Shown here: piece by piece, positions 8,304 to 16,573 of the stretch
Position numbering within the stretch: the first letter of the stretch is position 1
How the letters are laid out: the number at the start of each line of letters is the position of its first letter
Assembly: GCF_009687845.1 (NCBI RefSeq)
Contig: NZ_BLAD01000054.1
Span: 59,483-123,482, forward strand
Direction of reading: 5' to 3'
From: Acrocarpospora corrugata
Lineage (GTDB): Bacteria; Actinomycetota; Actinomycetes; Streptosporangiales; Streptosporangiaceae
Length of the DNA stretch: 64,000 nucleotides
Position numbers and translations under genes: made by a program
The notes under the pieces: model-generated
Told to the model about the DNA's origin: nothing
The model's input: the letters and a program-made list of their open reading frames with translations, nothing else
The model's database searches: none

Positions 8304-9713
8304 ATGGCGATCAGCGTCTTCGACCTGTTCAAGATCGGCATCGGGCCGTCCAGCTCGCACACGGGCGGCCCGATGGCGGCCGCCCACCGCTTCGCACGCG
8401 CGCTGAGCCAGGACGGCCTCCTGGAGAAGACCGCCCGCGTCGAGGTCATCCTGTACGGCTCGCTCGGCCTCACCGGCAAGGGCCACGGCAGCGACAAGGC
8501 CGTCCTGCTCGGCCTGTCCGGCGAGAAGCCGGAGACCGTCGACGTGGAAGCGGTCGAGGCCCGCCTCGCCGAGATGCGGTCGACCGGCGTGATCCGCCTG
8601 TTCGGCAGTCACGACATTCCGTTCGTGGTGGGCGAGGATCTGGTCTTCGAACGCAAGATCTCGCTCCCGCACCACCCGAACGGCATGCGCTTCACCGCGT
8701 CCACCTCCTCGGGCGACGTGCTGCGGGAGAAGGTCTACTACTCGGTCGGCGGCGGGTTCGTGGTGGACGAGAACGCCACCGGCGCGGACCGCATCAAACC
8801 CGACGACACCGTGCTCCCGCATCCGTTCACCACCGCCGCCGAACTCCTCGGCCACTGCGCCGAGACCGGCCTGTCCATCTCCGGCCTGATGCTCGCCAAC
8901 GAGCGCGCCTTCGGCCGGGACGACGAGCAGATCAAATCCGAGTTGCTCCGGCTGTGGCAGGTCATGTCGGACTCGGTCCGCCGGGGCTCCTCCCGCGAAG
9001 GAGTGCTCCCCGGCGGCCTCAAGGTCCGCCGCCGCGCCCACCAGCTGCAGCGCCGCCTGCAGAGCGAATCCGCGGAAGGCGACCCGCTCCAGGCCATGGA
9101 CTGGGTCACCCTGTTCGCCCTCGCCGTCAACGAGGAGAACGCCGCCGGCGGCCGCATCGTCACCGCCCCCACCAACGGCGCGGCCGGCATCATTCCCGCC
9201 GTGCTGACCTACTACTCCAGGTTCATCCCTCGGGCCGATGATGAGGGAATCGTCCGGTTCCTGCTCACGGCCGGAGCCGTCGGCGTCCTGTTCAAGGAGA
9301 ACGCCTCCATCTCCGGCGCGGAAGTCGGCTGCCAGGGCGAGGTCGGCTCGGCCTGCTCGATGGCCGCCGCCGGCCTCACCGAAGTCCTCGGCGGCACCCC
9401 CGAACAGGTCGAGAACGCCGCCGAAATCGGCATCGAACACAACCTCGGCCTCACCTGCGACCCCATCGGCGGCCTCGTCCAGATCCCCTGCATCGAACGG
9501 AACGCGGTCGCCTCCATCAAGGCCATCGCCGCCGCCCGCATCGCCCTCCGCGGCGACGGCCGCCACTTCGTCTCCCTCGACAAAGCCATCCACACCGTCC
9601 GCACCACCGGCCGCGACATGTCCACCAAATACAAGGAAACCAGCCGAGGCGGCCTGGCGGTCAACGTCATCGAGGCCGAGTCCCACGTCGGCGTCAACAT
9701 CGTGGAGTGCTGA
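8304..9713 (+). CDS. sdaA: L-serine ammonia-lyase (iron-sulfur serine dehydratase)
   Basis: This 469-residue single-chain enzyme converts L-serine to pyruvate and ammonia. The beta domain opens with [17 protein letters not shown], and the alpha domain has [15 protein letters not shown] near residue 290 and the cysteine segment [17 protein letters not shown] near 345, which supplies 4Fe-4S ligands. Together with glycine cleavage and a serine hydroxymethyltransferase encoded elsewhere it would carry glycine carbon to pyruvate. It is 23 bp after gcvH and probably in the same riboswitch-controlled transcript. glyA, which often stands between gcvH and sdaA in actinobacteria, is absent here. Confidence 0.95.
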   Translation: MAISVFDLFKIGIGPSSSHTGGPMAAAHRFARALSQDGLLEKTARVEVILYGSLGLTGKGHGSDKAVLLGLSGEKPETVDVEAVEARLAEMRSTGVIRLFGSHDIPFVVGEDLVFERKISLPHHPNGMRFTASTSSGDVLREKVYYSVGGGFVVDENATGADRIKPDDTVLPHPFTTAAELLGHCAETGLSISGLMLANERAFGRDDEQIKSELLRLWQVMSDSVRRGSSREGVLPGGLKVRRRAHQLQRRLQSESAEGDPLQAMDWVTLFALAVNEENAAGGRIVTAPTNGAAGIIPAVLTYYSRFIPRADDEGIVRFLLTAGAVGVLFKENASISGAEVGCQGEVGSACSMAAAGLTEVLGGTPEQVENAAEIGIEHNLGLTCDPIGGLVQIPCIERNAVASIKAIAAARIALRGDGRHFVSLDKAIHTVRTTGRDMSTKYKETSRGGLAVNVIEAESHVGVNIVEC

Positions 9714-9756
9714 GGTCCGGCAGTATCCTGGCGAACCACTTGAGGAGGCCGGACTG

Positions 9757-11160
9757 ATGATTCGCTCGCGGTGGAGTGTCCACCTGTTGTTCGGGGGGCT
9801 GCTTCTCGCGGGGGTTGGGCTGCGTGGGCTGGCGATGCTGGGGTATCGGCCGGTTTTGTGGTTCTGGGCGGATTCGTTTGCCTATCTGAGTTCGGCTATT
9901 GATCTGCGGCCGTTGCCTTCGCGGCCGGCGGGGTACTCGCTGTTTCTGTGGCTGTTCGACAGTGTGCAGGCTGTCGTGGTTGTGCAGCATTTGATGGGGA
10001 TCGCGATTGCTGTCGCGATCTACGCGGTGTTGTTGCGGGCTCAGTTGCCCAGCTGGGGGGCGGCGCTGGCGGCTGCGCCGGTGCTGCTGGATGTGCATCA
10101 GGTGCAGTTGGAGCATCTGCTGATGGCGGATCTGCTGTTCACCTTTCTGGTGGTGATGGCGGTCGTGCTGCTGGTGTGGCGGCCCGCGGCTTGGGCGGTG
10201 GTGGTCGGGTTGGGGCTGCTTGGCTTGGCGACGGTCACGCGGACGCTTGGGCTGCCGCTGATCGTGGTGGCGGTGGTGTGGTTGCTGCTTCGGCGGGCGA
10301 ACTGGCGGGCTGTGGGAGCGGGGGCAGTCGCCGCCGGGCTGGTGGTCGGGGGGTATGCGACCTGGTTCAACGCCGTTCATGGCTCGTTCGGCATGGGGGG
10401 CAGCAATGTGTGGATGTGGTCGCGCACGATGACCTTCGCGGACTGCCGGGTCATGGATCCGCGTCCGGAGCTGGCGGTGCTCTGCCCGGAAGCCGGGCCT
10501 CGGCTGGCCGCGCCCGCGTACATCTGGGATCCGAGCTCGCCCATCGTGCGGAGCGGAGCGGAGAAAGAGGAACTGACCAGCGAGTTCACCTCTCTGGTCA
10601 TCCGCAGCCAGCCGTTCGACTTCCTGATGACCGGCCTGAGTGACGCCCTCTGGACTTTCGAATGGAACCGCCGTATATATCCGTCGCCGGGCCCGCAAAG
10701 CGCATATGTCTTCCCTGACTCGGTACGCCCGTTCGCCGACAAAGTGGCTTCAGCCGGGCGAACCGCGACCCAGCTGACCGTCGAATACCAGGGTTCCAGT
10801 GGCGAGACCACCATCGTGGAACCTTATGCGGGCTGGCTCCGGGCCTATCAGGAGCAGGGATTCCTGCGCGGGCCCCTGCTGGCGGCGATCCTGCTCGCGG
10901 GTCTGGCCGGGATGGCCGTCCGGTGGGTCCGGGGCCGATTCGCCGACACGATGTCCGCGCTCCTGCCGTGGGCCGCCGCGATGACCCTGACGTTCCTGCC
11001 GCCGCTCATCGCGGCGTTCGATCACCGCTATGTCGTCCCCGTCGTCCCGCTGGCCTGCCTCGCCGCCGGGCTGGCCCTGGCCCGGCGCTCGTCCGGCGAC
11101 GCGCCGGCGGGCCGCCACTCGGCCACCCGTACCGGGCAGCACGCGTTCACAACCGGGTGA
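9757..11160 (+). CDS. GT-C/PMT-like multi-pass membrane protein
   Basis: This 467-residue protein has about nine to eleven hydrophobic segments. An early loop ([20 protein letters not shown], around residues 38-57) has the acidic and PSRPAGY motifs seen in membrane glycosyltransferases that use lipid-linked sugars. A large non-hydrophobic region lies between about 210 and 360, and a final membrane bundle follows. Start ATG 9757 has TGAGGAGG 9 bp upstream. A longer open frame reaches back to 9238 but that part overlaps sdaA. The 5' half uses many GGG and TTG codons unlike the neighbouring genes. It converges on the AmaP-like gene with a 14-bp overlap. Function is inferred from topology only. 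Confidence 0.6.
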   Translation: MIRSRWSVHLLFGGLLLAGVGLRGLAMLGYRPVLWFWADSFAYLSSAIDLRPLPSRPAGYSLFLWLFDSVQAVVVVQHLMGIAIAVAIYAVLLRAQLPSWGAALAAAPVLLDVHQVQLEHLLMADLLFTFLVVMAVVLLVWRPAAWAVVVGLGLLGLATVTRTLGLPLIVVAVVWLLLRRANWRAVGAGAVAAGLVVGGYATWFNAVHGSFGMGGSNVWMWSRTMTFADCRVMDPRPELAVLCPEAGPRLAAPAYIWDPSSPIVRSGAEKEELTSEFTSLVIRSQPFDFLMTGLSDALWTFEWNRRIYPSPGPQSAYVFPDSVRPFADKVASAGRTATQLTVEYQGSSGETTIVEPYAGWLRAYQEQGFLRGPLLAAILLAGLAGMAVRWVRGRFADTMSALLPWAAAMTLTFLPPLIAAFDHRYVVPVVPLACLAAGLALARRSSGDAPAGRHSATRTGQHAFTTG

Positions 11161-11608
11161 CGTGCAGATACACCACGACCGGTAGCGTGCTGCCCGACCC
11201 GAGCACGCTGCGCACCCGGGCGACCGCCTGGTCGTCCAGCCGCCGCGCCACGTCCCCCAGCTGCGCCGACGGACGGCAGCGGATCCGAATCCGGGTGCGC
11301 TTGTCCGGAACGACCCGCACGGCCAGCTTGTCGATGCCGTCCAACCCCTGAAGCGCCACGCCCAGCATGGCTGTGCCGGTCCCGTGGCGAGCGCCGTACC
11401 GTCGCTCGGCGAGGGTGAAGGCGACCCAGCGGATCGCGGTCAGCGCCACGATGACGAGCAGCAGCGCGATCAGAGCCTGAGCCCAGCCGTTGATGAACGT
11501 CGTGTCGAAGATCAGGCGGTCGGGGTGCGCGTCCCGGGCCCAGAGGGCGAACAGGCCGCTGAGAGCCAGGAACACGCCGACGGCGGCGAGGCCGATCCGG
11601 TTGCCCAT
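11147..11608 (-). CDS. AmaP-like alkaline-shock membrane anchor
   Basis: This 153-residue protein has two N-terminal hydrophobic segments (about 5-24 and 42-64) joined by a short extracytoplasmic loop, then a cytoplasmic alpha/beta domain with [18 protein letters not shown]. AmaP proteins anchor Asp23-type envelope proteins. Its start overlaps the stop of the DUF6286 gene (ATGA), as in actinobacterial Asp23 operons. No Asp23 domain gene is in the window. The call rests on topology and neighbour. Confidence 0.6.
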   Translation of the reverse strand: MGNRIGLAAVGVFLALSGLFALWARDAHPDRLIFDTTFINGWAQALIALLLVIVALTAIRWVAFTLAERRYGARHGTGTAMLGVALQGLDGIDKLAVRVVPDKRTRIRIRCRPSAQLGDVARRLDDQAVARVRSVLGSGSTLPVVVYLHVTRL

Positions 11609-12213
11609 CAGATCTTCCTCCGGCGCAGGCGTACCACGACCTCGTGGCGGCCGTGCAGGGCGAGTCCCTGCAGGCGGTCGCCGACGGCGGCGCCCACCTC
11701 GCGCAGCAGGTCGCCGGTGCGGAACGCGTCGGTGACCACCGTGACCTGAATGCGCCCGTGCCGCAGCCGGACGCGCGCCAGATCCGCGCCGTCGACGGCG
11801 AGCGCCGCGGCCGCGAGGGTACGGCACAGCCCGGACCGGGTCAGCCCCATGGTCACGCTCTCGTCGACGGTCTCCAGGGCCACCAGCTTGGCCCGCCCCG
11901 GCAGCAGGGCCAGCGCGACCAGGGCCAGCCCGGCCGCGACGGCCGCCAGCGCCAGCCCGGGCACCAGCGGATCACGCCAGGTCAGCGCCAGCGCCCCGGA
12001 CACCCCCGGCCAGAGCGAATGCGCGCCCCACCAGAATGCGACCATCTCCGCCATGATCCCCAATGCGGTGATCGCCACGACGGCGGCCACCGCGATCCCC
12101 GCCACGGTGCGGCCGGGGTGCAGCGTCCGGGTGGCCCTCCTGGCGACCAGCCTGCGCCGGACCCGCTTGCCCGGTACGGCGGTCAGGATCTCCTCAACCG
12201 TGCTCATGGTCAT
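11608..12213 (-). CDS. DUF6286-type membrane protein
   Basis: This 201-residue protein begins with a basic cytoplasmic tail (residues 1-30), has two or three membrane segments (about 37-60, 75-90 and 97-118) and a C-terminal domain with VDESVTMGLTRSGLCRTL and a final basic RLRRRK. Such proteins accompany AmaP and Asp23 in actinobacteria and are thought to act in cell-envelope stress; the mechanism is unknown. ATG 12213 and ATG 12207 are both possible starts and neither has a clear ribosome-binding site. It is translationally coupled to the AmaP-like gene. Confidence 0.6.
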   Translation of the reverse strand: MTMSTVEEILTAVPGKRVRRRLVARRATRTLHPGRTVAGIAVAAVVAITALGIMAEMVAFWWGAHSLWPGVSGALALTWRDPLVPGLALAAVAAGLALVALALLPGRAKLVALETVDESVTMGLTRSGLCRTLAAAALAVDGADLARVRLRHGRIQVTVVTDAFRTGDLLREVGAAVGDRLQGLALHGRHEVVVRLRRRKI

Positions 12214-12382
12214 CCAGGGATACACGGACCGGACGGCTCCCGGGCGGCGCACTCGCCACTTTGCCCGATCATGCAGAGGCAGGCCCTGATTGTTTGCCGG
12301 ACCGCCCGTTAACATGAACTCAGCTCATATAAGCCGGATGCGGCTTAAACTGCACCGGTAACCCGCGATGCCTGGAGATTTC

Positions 12383-13564
12383 ATGACATCTGCTGAGGCT
12401 TCGGCAGCCCGTTATGACCGGGCCACCGCGGCGCTCGAACCTCCGTTCGCGGTGGTCGACCTGGACGCCCTGCGCGCCAACGCCGCCGACCTGGTCCGCC
12501 GCGCCGCCGGGAAGCCGATCAGGGTGGCCAGCAAGTCGATCCGCAGCCGCGCGATCCTGGAACGCGTCCTGGCGATGGAGGGTTTCGCCGGAATCATGGC
12601 GTACACCCTCGAAGAGGCGCTCTGGCTGGTCTCCTGCGGATTCACCGACATCCTGGTCGCCTACCCGACCGCCGACCGCACCGCCATCGCCGCCCTCGGC
12701 GCCGACCCCCGGGCAGCCCGCGAGATCACCCTCACCATCGACTCCTCCGACCACCTGGACCTCCTGGACGGCCTCCCCCACGAAATCCGGATATGTCTTG
12801 ATATCGACGCTGGATTTGTCGCCATGGCCGGAAAGTTCCGCGCGGGCGCGCTGCGCTCCCCCATTCGCGACCCCGACCAGGCCACCGAACTCGCCGCCCA
12901 CATCGACAAACGCCCCGGACTCCGCCTGGTCGGACTCCTCTCCTACGAGTCCCAGATCGCCGGCGTCGGCGACAAACTCCCCGGCCTGTACGGCAAAGCC
13001 GTCCGCCTCATGCAAACCCTGTCCCGCCGCGAACTCATCATCCGGCGCGGCCGCATCGTCCAGGCCGTCCGCCAGGTCACCGACCTGGAATTCGTCAACG
13101 GCGGCGGCACCGGCAGCCTCGACCGGACCGTACGCGAAAAGGCGATAACCGAAGTAGCCGCGGGTTCCGGTTTCTACCACCCGCGCCTATTCGACTTCTA
13201 CCGCGATTTCACCGGCATCCCCGCCGCCCTGTTCGCGCTTTCCGTGGTCCGCAAACCGTCGCCCTGCGTGGCCACCGTCCTGGGCGGCGGCTATCACGCC
13301 TCCGGCGCGCCCGGCCCGACCCGGCTGCCCCAGCCCTACCTTCCGGCCGGGCTCGCCTACCACCCCGACGAGGGCGCGGGCGAAGTCCAGACCCCCCTGC
13401 TCGGCGAGGCGGCCAACGACCTGCGGGTGGGCGACCGGGTCTGGTTCCGCCACGCCAAAGCCGGCGAACTCTGCGAGCACTTCCCCAGCCTTCTCCTGAT
13501 CGAGGGCTCCGAAATCACCGAAGAAGTCCCCACGTACCGAGGCGAAGGCAAGGCCTTCCTGTAA
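12383..13564 (+). CDS. D-threonine-aldolase/alanine-racemase-fold PLP enzyme
   Basis: This 393-residue enzyme has an N-terminal alanine-racemase-like TIM barrel with PLP lysine Lys51 (VASKSIRS) and a C-terminal D-serine-dehydratase-like domain ending in RVWFRHAKAGELCEHF, whose His and Cys are typical metal ligands. The family includes amino acid deaminases and D-threonine aldolases. ATG 12383 is preferred because GGAG lies five bases upstream; ATG 12368 is less likely. An imperfect hairpin (TAAGCC and GGCTTA, about 12336-12354) lies between the promoter region and the gene. The exact substrate is not shown by sequence. Confidence 0.8.
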   Translation: MTSAEASAARYDRATAALEPPFAVVDLDALRANAADLVRRAAGKPIRVASKSIRSRAILERVLAMEGFAGIMAYTLEEALWLVSCGFTDILVAYPTADRTAIAALGADPRAAREITLTIDSSDHLDLLDGLPHEIRICLDIDAGFVAMAGKFRAGALRSPIRDPDQATELAAHIDKRPGLRLVGLLSYESQIAGVGDKLPGLYGKAVRLMQTLSRRELIIRRGRIVQAVRQVTDLEFVNGGGTGSLDRTVREKAITEVAAGSGFYHPRLFDFYRDFTGIPAALFALSVVRKPSPCVATVLGGGYHASGAPGPTRLPQPYLPAGLAYHPDEGAGEVQTPLLGEAANDLRVGDRVWFRHAKAGELCEHFPSLLLIEGSEITEEVPTYRGEGKAFL

Positions 13565-13575
13565 CCCGTCTTCTC

Positions 13576-13965
13576 TTACCGCCGACGACGCCGCCGCATG
13601 ATGAGGATCGCGGCCCCCACCGCCAGCGCCACACCCACGCCGATCAGCACCGGAGCGATGTTCGGCGGCGGGTAGTCGTCCTCCCAGCCCTCGCTCTCCC
13701 CGGCCCGCGCCGTGTCGTTCGCCGTCGCCGGCGCGACCCCGTTCGCGAGGTGACCCGCGGAAATGACCCCGTTCGACCGCTGCGCGCCCATGAAGTCGCC
13801 GATCGTCGTCACGACATGCTCGGCCTGCGCCTTCACCTTGGCCACGTTGCGCCCCGCAACCCGCTTGGGGCTGACCCGGTCCGCGATGGCGTCGACCGTG
13901 CGCGCCAACTCCGTCCGGGTGCGCTCGATCTTCCGCTCCAGCGCCGCGGGATCGGTGTCCGCCAT
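13576..13965 (-). CDS. DUF3618 membrane-anchored protein
   Basis: This 129-residue protein starts with the DUF3618 signature (LERKIERTRTELARTVDAIADRVSPKR, residues about 8-34), followed by an amphipathic region. It ends with one transmembrane helix at about 103-122 and a short arginine-rich tail. Such proteins are abundant membrane-associated proteins of unknown role in actinobacteria. The ATG at 13965 has an AGGAGGGG ribosome-binding site. Confidence 0.85.
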   Translation of the reverse strand: MADTDPAALERKIERTRTELARTVDAIADRVSPKRVAGRNVAKVKAQAEHVVTTIGDFMGAQRSNGVISAGHLANGVAPATANDTARAGESEGWEDDYPPPNIAPVLIGVGVALAVGAAILIMRRRRRR

Positions 13966-14107
13966 GGCGATCCCCTCCTGTTGTCTCGTCTGTGATCAGT
14001 GTGCCAGGTCGGGTACGGCCCCCGGACGCCGCCCGACCCGGTAGTTTGTTGCCGTCGCGACCCCGTCGCTGCCCGAGATAACCCAGAACACGCCACGCGG
14101 AGGCGAA

Positions 14108-14581
14108 GTGAGCCAGTCCAAGCTTGAGCCCGGCGACGCCGCGCCGGACTTCATCCTGCCCGACGCCACCGGCGCCGACATCTCGCTGAAAGCCTTCCGC
14201 GGCAAACGCGTCATCCTGTACTTCTACCCCGCCGCGATGACTCCCGGGTGCACCAAACAGGCCTGCGACTTCCGCGACAACCTGAACTCGCTGACCGCCC
14301 ACGGCCTCACCGTCCTCGGCGTGTCCAAGGACAAACCGGCCAAACTCCAGAAGTTCGCCGAACACGACGCCCTCACCTTCCCCCTCCTCTCCGACCCCGG
14401 CCTAGAGGTCCACAAGGCGTACGGCGCCTACGGCGAGAAGCAGAACTACGGCAAGACCATCACCGGCGTCATCCGCTCCACCTTCGTCATCGACCCCGAG
14501 GGCAAAATCGAAAAGGCCCTCTACAACGTGAAAGCCACCGGCCACGTCGCCCGCCTCCTAAAGGACCTGGCCATTTCCTGA
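14108..14581 (+). CDS. bcp: thioredoxin-dependent thiol peroxidase (Bcp/PrxQ)
   Basis: This 157-residue peroxiredoxin reduces peroxides with thioredoxin as electron donor. The peroxidatic cysteine is Cys48 in TPGCTKQACDF and the resolving cysteine is Cys53, the atypical two-cysteine arrangement of Bcp. The start is GTG 14108 with GGAGG about 7 bp upstream. The gene stands just before a tRNA gene. Confidence 0.94.
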   Translation: MSQSKLEPGDAAPDFILPDATGADISLKAFRGKRVILYFYPAAMTPGCTKQACDFRDNLNSLTAHGLTVLGVSKDKPAKLQKFAEHDALTFPLLSDPGLEVHKAYGAYGEKQNYGKTITGVIRSTFVIDPEGKIEKALYNVKATGHVARLLKDLAIS

Positions 14582-14677
14582 CCCCGCAAAACCGGGTGTC
14601 TCCCACCACCCCTCACCAGGTAAGATGGATGCCACCCGGACGTTCGGCGAACCCGAATTCTCCGCTAATTAAACAAT

Positions 14678-14751
14678 GGGGTTGTGGCCCAATTGGCAGA
14701 GGCACATGACTTAGGATCATGCCGGTGCGGGTTCGAGTCCCGCCAGCCCCA
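14678..14751 (+). tRNA. tRNA with UAG anticodon on a short-variable-loop (class I) scaffold
   Basis: The 74-nt sequence folds as a cloverleaf. The acceptor is GGGGTTG with CAGCCCC (one T-G pair). The D arm is GCCC/AGGC with loop AATTGGCAG. The anticodon stem is CATGA/TCATG with loop CTTAGGA, giving anticodon TAG at 14712-14714. The variable loop is only CCGGT, and the T arm GCGGG/CCCGC has loop TTCGAGT. A73 is present and CCA is not encoded. UAG reads CUA leucine codons, but bacterial tRNA-Leu normally has a long variable arm, so the amino-acid identity is uncertain. Confidence 0.85.
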
Positions 14752-14752
14752 C

Positions 14753-14809
14753 GAACGACCGACCCTGCGTGTTCGGAAGCTGCGCTTCCTTCCCGCAGGG
14801 TCGTTCTTC
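14753..14809 (+). terminator. intrinsic terminator after the tRNA
   Basis: GACCCTGCG (14761-14769) pairs with CGCAGGGTC (14794-14802). The outer GAACGA can extend the stem after a 4-nt bulge. The loop contains a nested GGAAGC/GCTTCC hairpin, and TTCTTC follows. The region 14810-14994 holds no gene that I can support. Confidence 0.6.
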
Positions 14810-14994
14810 GTTACACGGGGGGACGACCCCCCGAGCCCCCCGCTGTGGGGGGCACCGCCCCCCACGGTTGCTATCGCGTTGCCGTGTTTTAGTCCGTGGG
14901 TATTGGGCTCTGCCTATTTCTTGGCGAATAATTATCGGTGGGTGGCCCGGCGATTCGCTTTTTCGTCAGGAGCTTCGCGTTGCCCCTGTGGGGT

Positions 14995-15462
14995 TTACCA
15001 GACGAAAACTGTGAGATGAGGTAGCGCCTTGTCTGCGGCGTCCACCACGGCGATGGCAATCGGTAGGTCGTCGCGGACGCCGTCCTCGTCGATCCATGTG
15101 GTTGTGGTGGGGGTATTCGATCTCGTGGCGAGTTGTGCGGATGCGGTCGATCGGGCGGAGATTGGGCCCATTGAGGCGCCGGATTGGGCGCGGGTGGCGT
15201 GTTGGATGGCTAGGTGGCCGCCGGTGGCTGTGGCGCGTAGACCCTGGATCTGCAGGAGGGCGGCCAGTGACTTGCGGACGGCGTCGTGGAGGGCGGCATA
15301 GGCGAGGTGTGCGTCTGTGGAGGCGAGGGCTTCCGCGCTCAGCAGGTGTTGGCGGGCTGTAGCAAGTAGTCGTTCGGCGAGTGGGGTGTCGGCGATGACC
15401 TGGGTGAGTTCTCGGCGTTGCAGCATTCCGATGATTTCTTCTCTGCCGCGTGGCCAGCTCAT
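14995..15462 (-). CDS. SAV_6107-like HEPN domain protein (probable toxin)
   Basis: This 155-residue helical protein has the HEPN pattern: helices at about residues 28-50 and 55-75 followed by GLRATATGGHLAIQHA. There Arg76 and His83 make an R-x6-H motif, within the Rx4-6H rule for HEPN RNases. The C-terminal part (about 95-155) is less conserved-looking. Its ATG overlaps the stop of the upstream nucleotidyltransferase gene (ATGA), the classic order of an MNT-HEPN toxin-antitoxin pair. In known pairs the nucleotidyltransferase neutralises the HEPN RNase by adding nucleotides to it. Activity here is inferred. Confidence 0.7.
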   Translation of the reverse strand: MSWPRGREEIIGMLQRRELTQVIADTPLAERLLATARQHLLSAEALASTDAHLAYAALHDAVRKSLAALLQIQGLRATATGGHLAIQHATRAQSGASMGPISARSTASAQLATRSNTPTTTTWIDEDGVRDDLPIAIAVVDAADKALPHLTVFVW

Positions 15463-16046
15463 TGGCGGCCGTCCGTGGAGAGAACCGGGACGCGGGGGCG
15501 GCGGTGCAATTCGCGAATGAATCCGTCCTCGTCGGCTTCCCAGCGTCTGGGCGCCACGACCACGGTGTTGACCTCACGGCCCAGCCGTGATTTCGCTCGG
15601 GCGGTGGCGTCGTGGAGGTTGTCTCGATCGGGGCGGCCGATGATGAGGAGGTCGATGTCGACGGGGGCCGGGCCGGGTTCGCCGTGCATGCGTGCGGCCC
15701 ATGAGCCGAAGACCGCTGCCTCTTCGATGCCGACGAGGTCGGCCAGTTCCTCGGCCAGGATTTGAGCGGGACCGAGCGTGATGGTGATGAGGTCGAGTAG
15801 CGGTTGGTAGAAGGGGGCAGTGTGGTTGGGCTGCACCAGTTTGGTGCGGCCTACGTGCCGGCTGGTGAGGATGGCGGCCTGCTCCAGCCGGGAGATCTCG
15901 CGCGCCATGGTGCCGGTGTCGGTGTTGGCGGCGGCGGCCAGTTCGCCTATGGAGTGTTCGTGGTCGCTCACGTAGGTGAAGGTCAGCACCGCGCAGGTGA
16001 TCCGGGAGCGGAAGATCGGAAAGATGCTGGGCGGTGGCTGCTGCAT
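15459..16046 (-). CDS. MNT-type nucleotidyltransferase with N-terminal winged helix (probable antitoxin)
   Basis: This 195-residue protein joins two domains. An ArsR/MarR-like winged helix-turn-helix occupies about residues 10-75 (SIGELAAAANTDTGTMAREISRL). A minimal nucleotidyltransferase follows at about 108-185, with FGSWAARMHG at 113-122 and the metal-binding DID at 130-132. ATG 16046 is preferred over GTG 16088 because GGAGG stands 8 bp upstream. The fused DNA-binding domain suggests it represses its own operon; a 36-bp palindrome lies 55 bp upstream. It overlaps the HEPN gene by 4 bp. Confidence 0.75.
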   Translation of the reverse strand: MQQPPPSIFPIFRSRITCAVLTFTYVSDHEHSIGELAAAANTDTGTMAREISRLEQAAILTSRHVGRTKLVQPNHTAPFYQPLLDLITITLGPAQILAEELADLVGIEEAAVFGSWAARMHGEPGPAPVDIDLLIIGRPDRDNLHDATARAKSRLGREVNTVVVAPRRWEADEDGFIRELHRRPRVPVLSTDGRQ

Positions 16047-16101
16047 GCCTGGATCCTCCAGCAGGCATGAGCGTGACGGCTCGATCACGCTCGGTATATT
16101 A

Positions 16102-16137
16102 CTGTCAAACAGCCAGGATATTCTGGCGTTTTGACAG
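16102..16137. promoter_or_regulatory. 36-bp two-part palindrome upstream of the NTase/HEPN operon
   Basis: CTGTCAAA (16102-16109) and TTTGACAG (16130-16137) are perfect inverted copies, and within them CCAG (16113-16116) and CTGG (16123-16126) are a second perfect pair, all on one symmetry axis at 16119/16120. Each outer arm contains a -35-like TTGACAG reading outward. It is the best candidate operator for the winged-helix nucleotidyltransferase. Confidence 0.6.
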
Positions 16138-16142
16138 ATTAC

Positions 16143-16343
16143 CTCGTCACCGGGCGGGTGAACAGGCCCGCTCAGAGCTCACCCGGCGACGAGCGTAGGG
16201 CGGCAGGTGCCGGGCCTCGCTGGGACTATTCGGGCCTCAGAGGCGCATTTCCTGATTTATCGCGAATTCGCCGGAATGTTCTGGGGAAAATAGCCGGCGG
16301 AGTCGGCTCCGGGGCCCGCAGCAGTCTCGGAGTGACTCCGCCG
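16143..16343 (+). other. structured stretch, possible non-coding RNA
   Basis: The region has no credible gene but contains strong inverted repeats. CTCGTC plus CCGGGCGGGTGA (16143-16161) pairs with TCACCCGG plus GACGAG (16179-16193). CGGCGGAGTC (16295-16304) pairs with GACTCCGCCG (16334-16343). A clean terminator follows at 16364. An open frame 16131-16457 runs through that terminator and has low-complexity composition, so it is not called. A plus-strand RNA of about 250 nt is possible; no convincing promoter was found. Confidence 0.3.
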
Positions 16344-16363
16344 TGGTCTTTGGTGTGGTGGCA

Positions 16364-16401
16364 GGGTCGCGCGGTGTGTCCTGGCACCGCGCGACCCTTT
16401 T
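16364..16401 (+). terminator. intrinsic terminator with no coding gene upstream
   Basis: GGGTCGCGCGGTG (16364-16376) and CACCGCGCGACCC (16385-16397) form a perfect 13-bp stem with an 8-nt loop, followed by TTTT. It points in the plus direction. The nearest plus-strand gene upstream is the tRNA, which already has its own terminator 1.5 kb earlier. Confidence 0.8.
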
Positions 16402-16555
16402 GGCGATCCACCATCGGTTCTTATCCCTTTACCTACCCCAAGGGGCGTTCCCGTTAATGATGATGCTGGGTGGGTCGTAAGGGGGGTGTAAGCGGGGTCT
16501 GCGACCTGAGTCGTAGGTGGGAATCAGTCCTGAGGCGGACCGGGATTGAGCAGGG

Positions 16556-16565
16556 GATACGTATC
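16556..16565. promoter_or_regulatory. palindrome GATACGTATC before the kinase gene
   Basis: A perfect 10-bp palindrome lies 8 bp before the ATG of the sensor kinase. Its TACGTAT core could serve as -10 element of a near-leaderless promoter, or as a regulator site. The gene has no good ribosome-binding site, which fits a very short leader. Confidence 0.35.
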
Positions 16566-16573
16566 GTGGGGGC

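Noticed and set aside
9238..9756. N-terminal extension of the membrane glycosyltransferase-like gene
   Set aside because: The extension lies inside sdaA and is a Ser/Pro/Ala-rich shadow. ATG 9757 has a good ribosome-binding site.
14678..14751. Amber suppressor tRNA
   Set aside because: A suppressor needs anticodon CUA. The anticodon here is UAG, which reads CUA sense codons.
16131..16457. 108-codon frame in the gap after the HEPN module
   Set aside because: It runs through a perfect intrinsic terminator, has no ribosome-binding site and no recognisable domain. The region is better explained by RNA structure.
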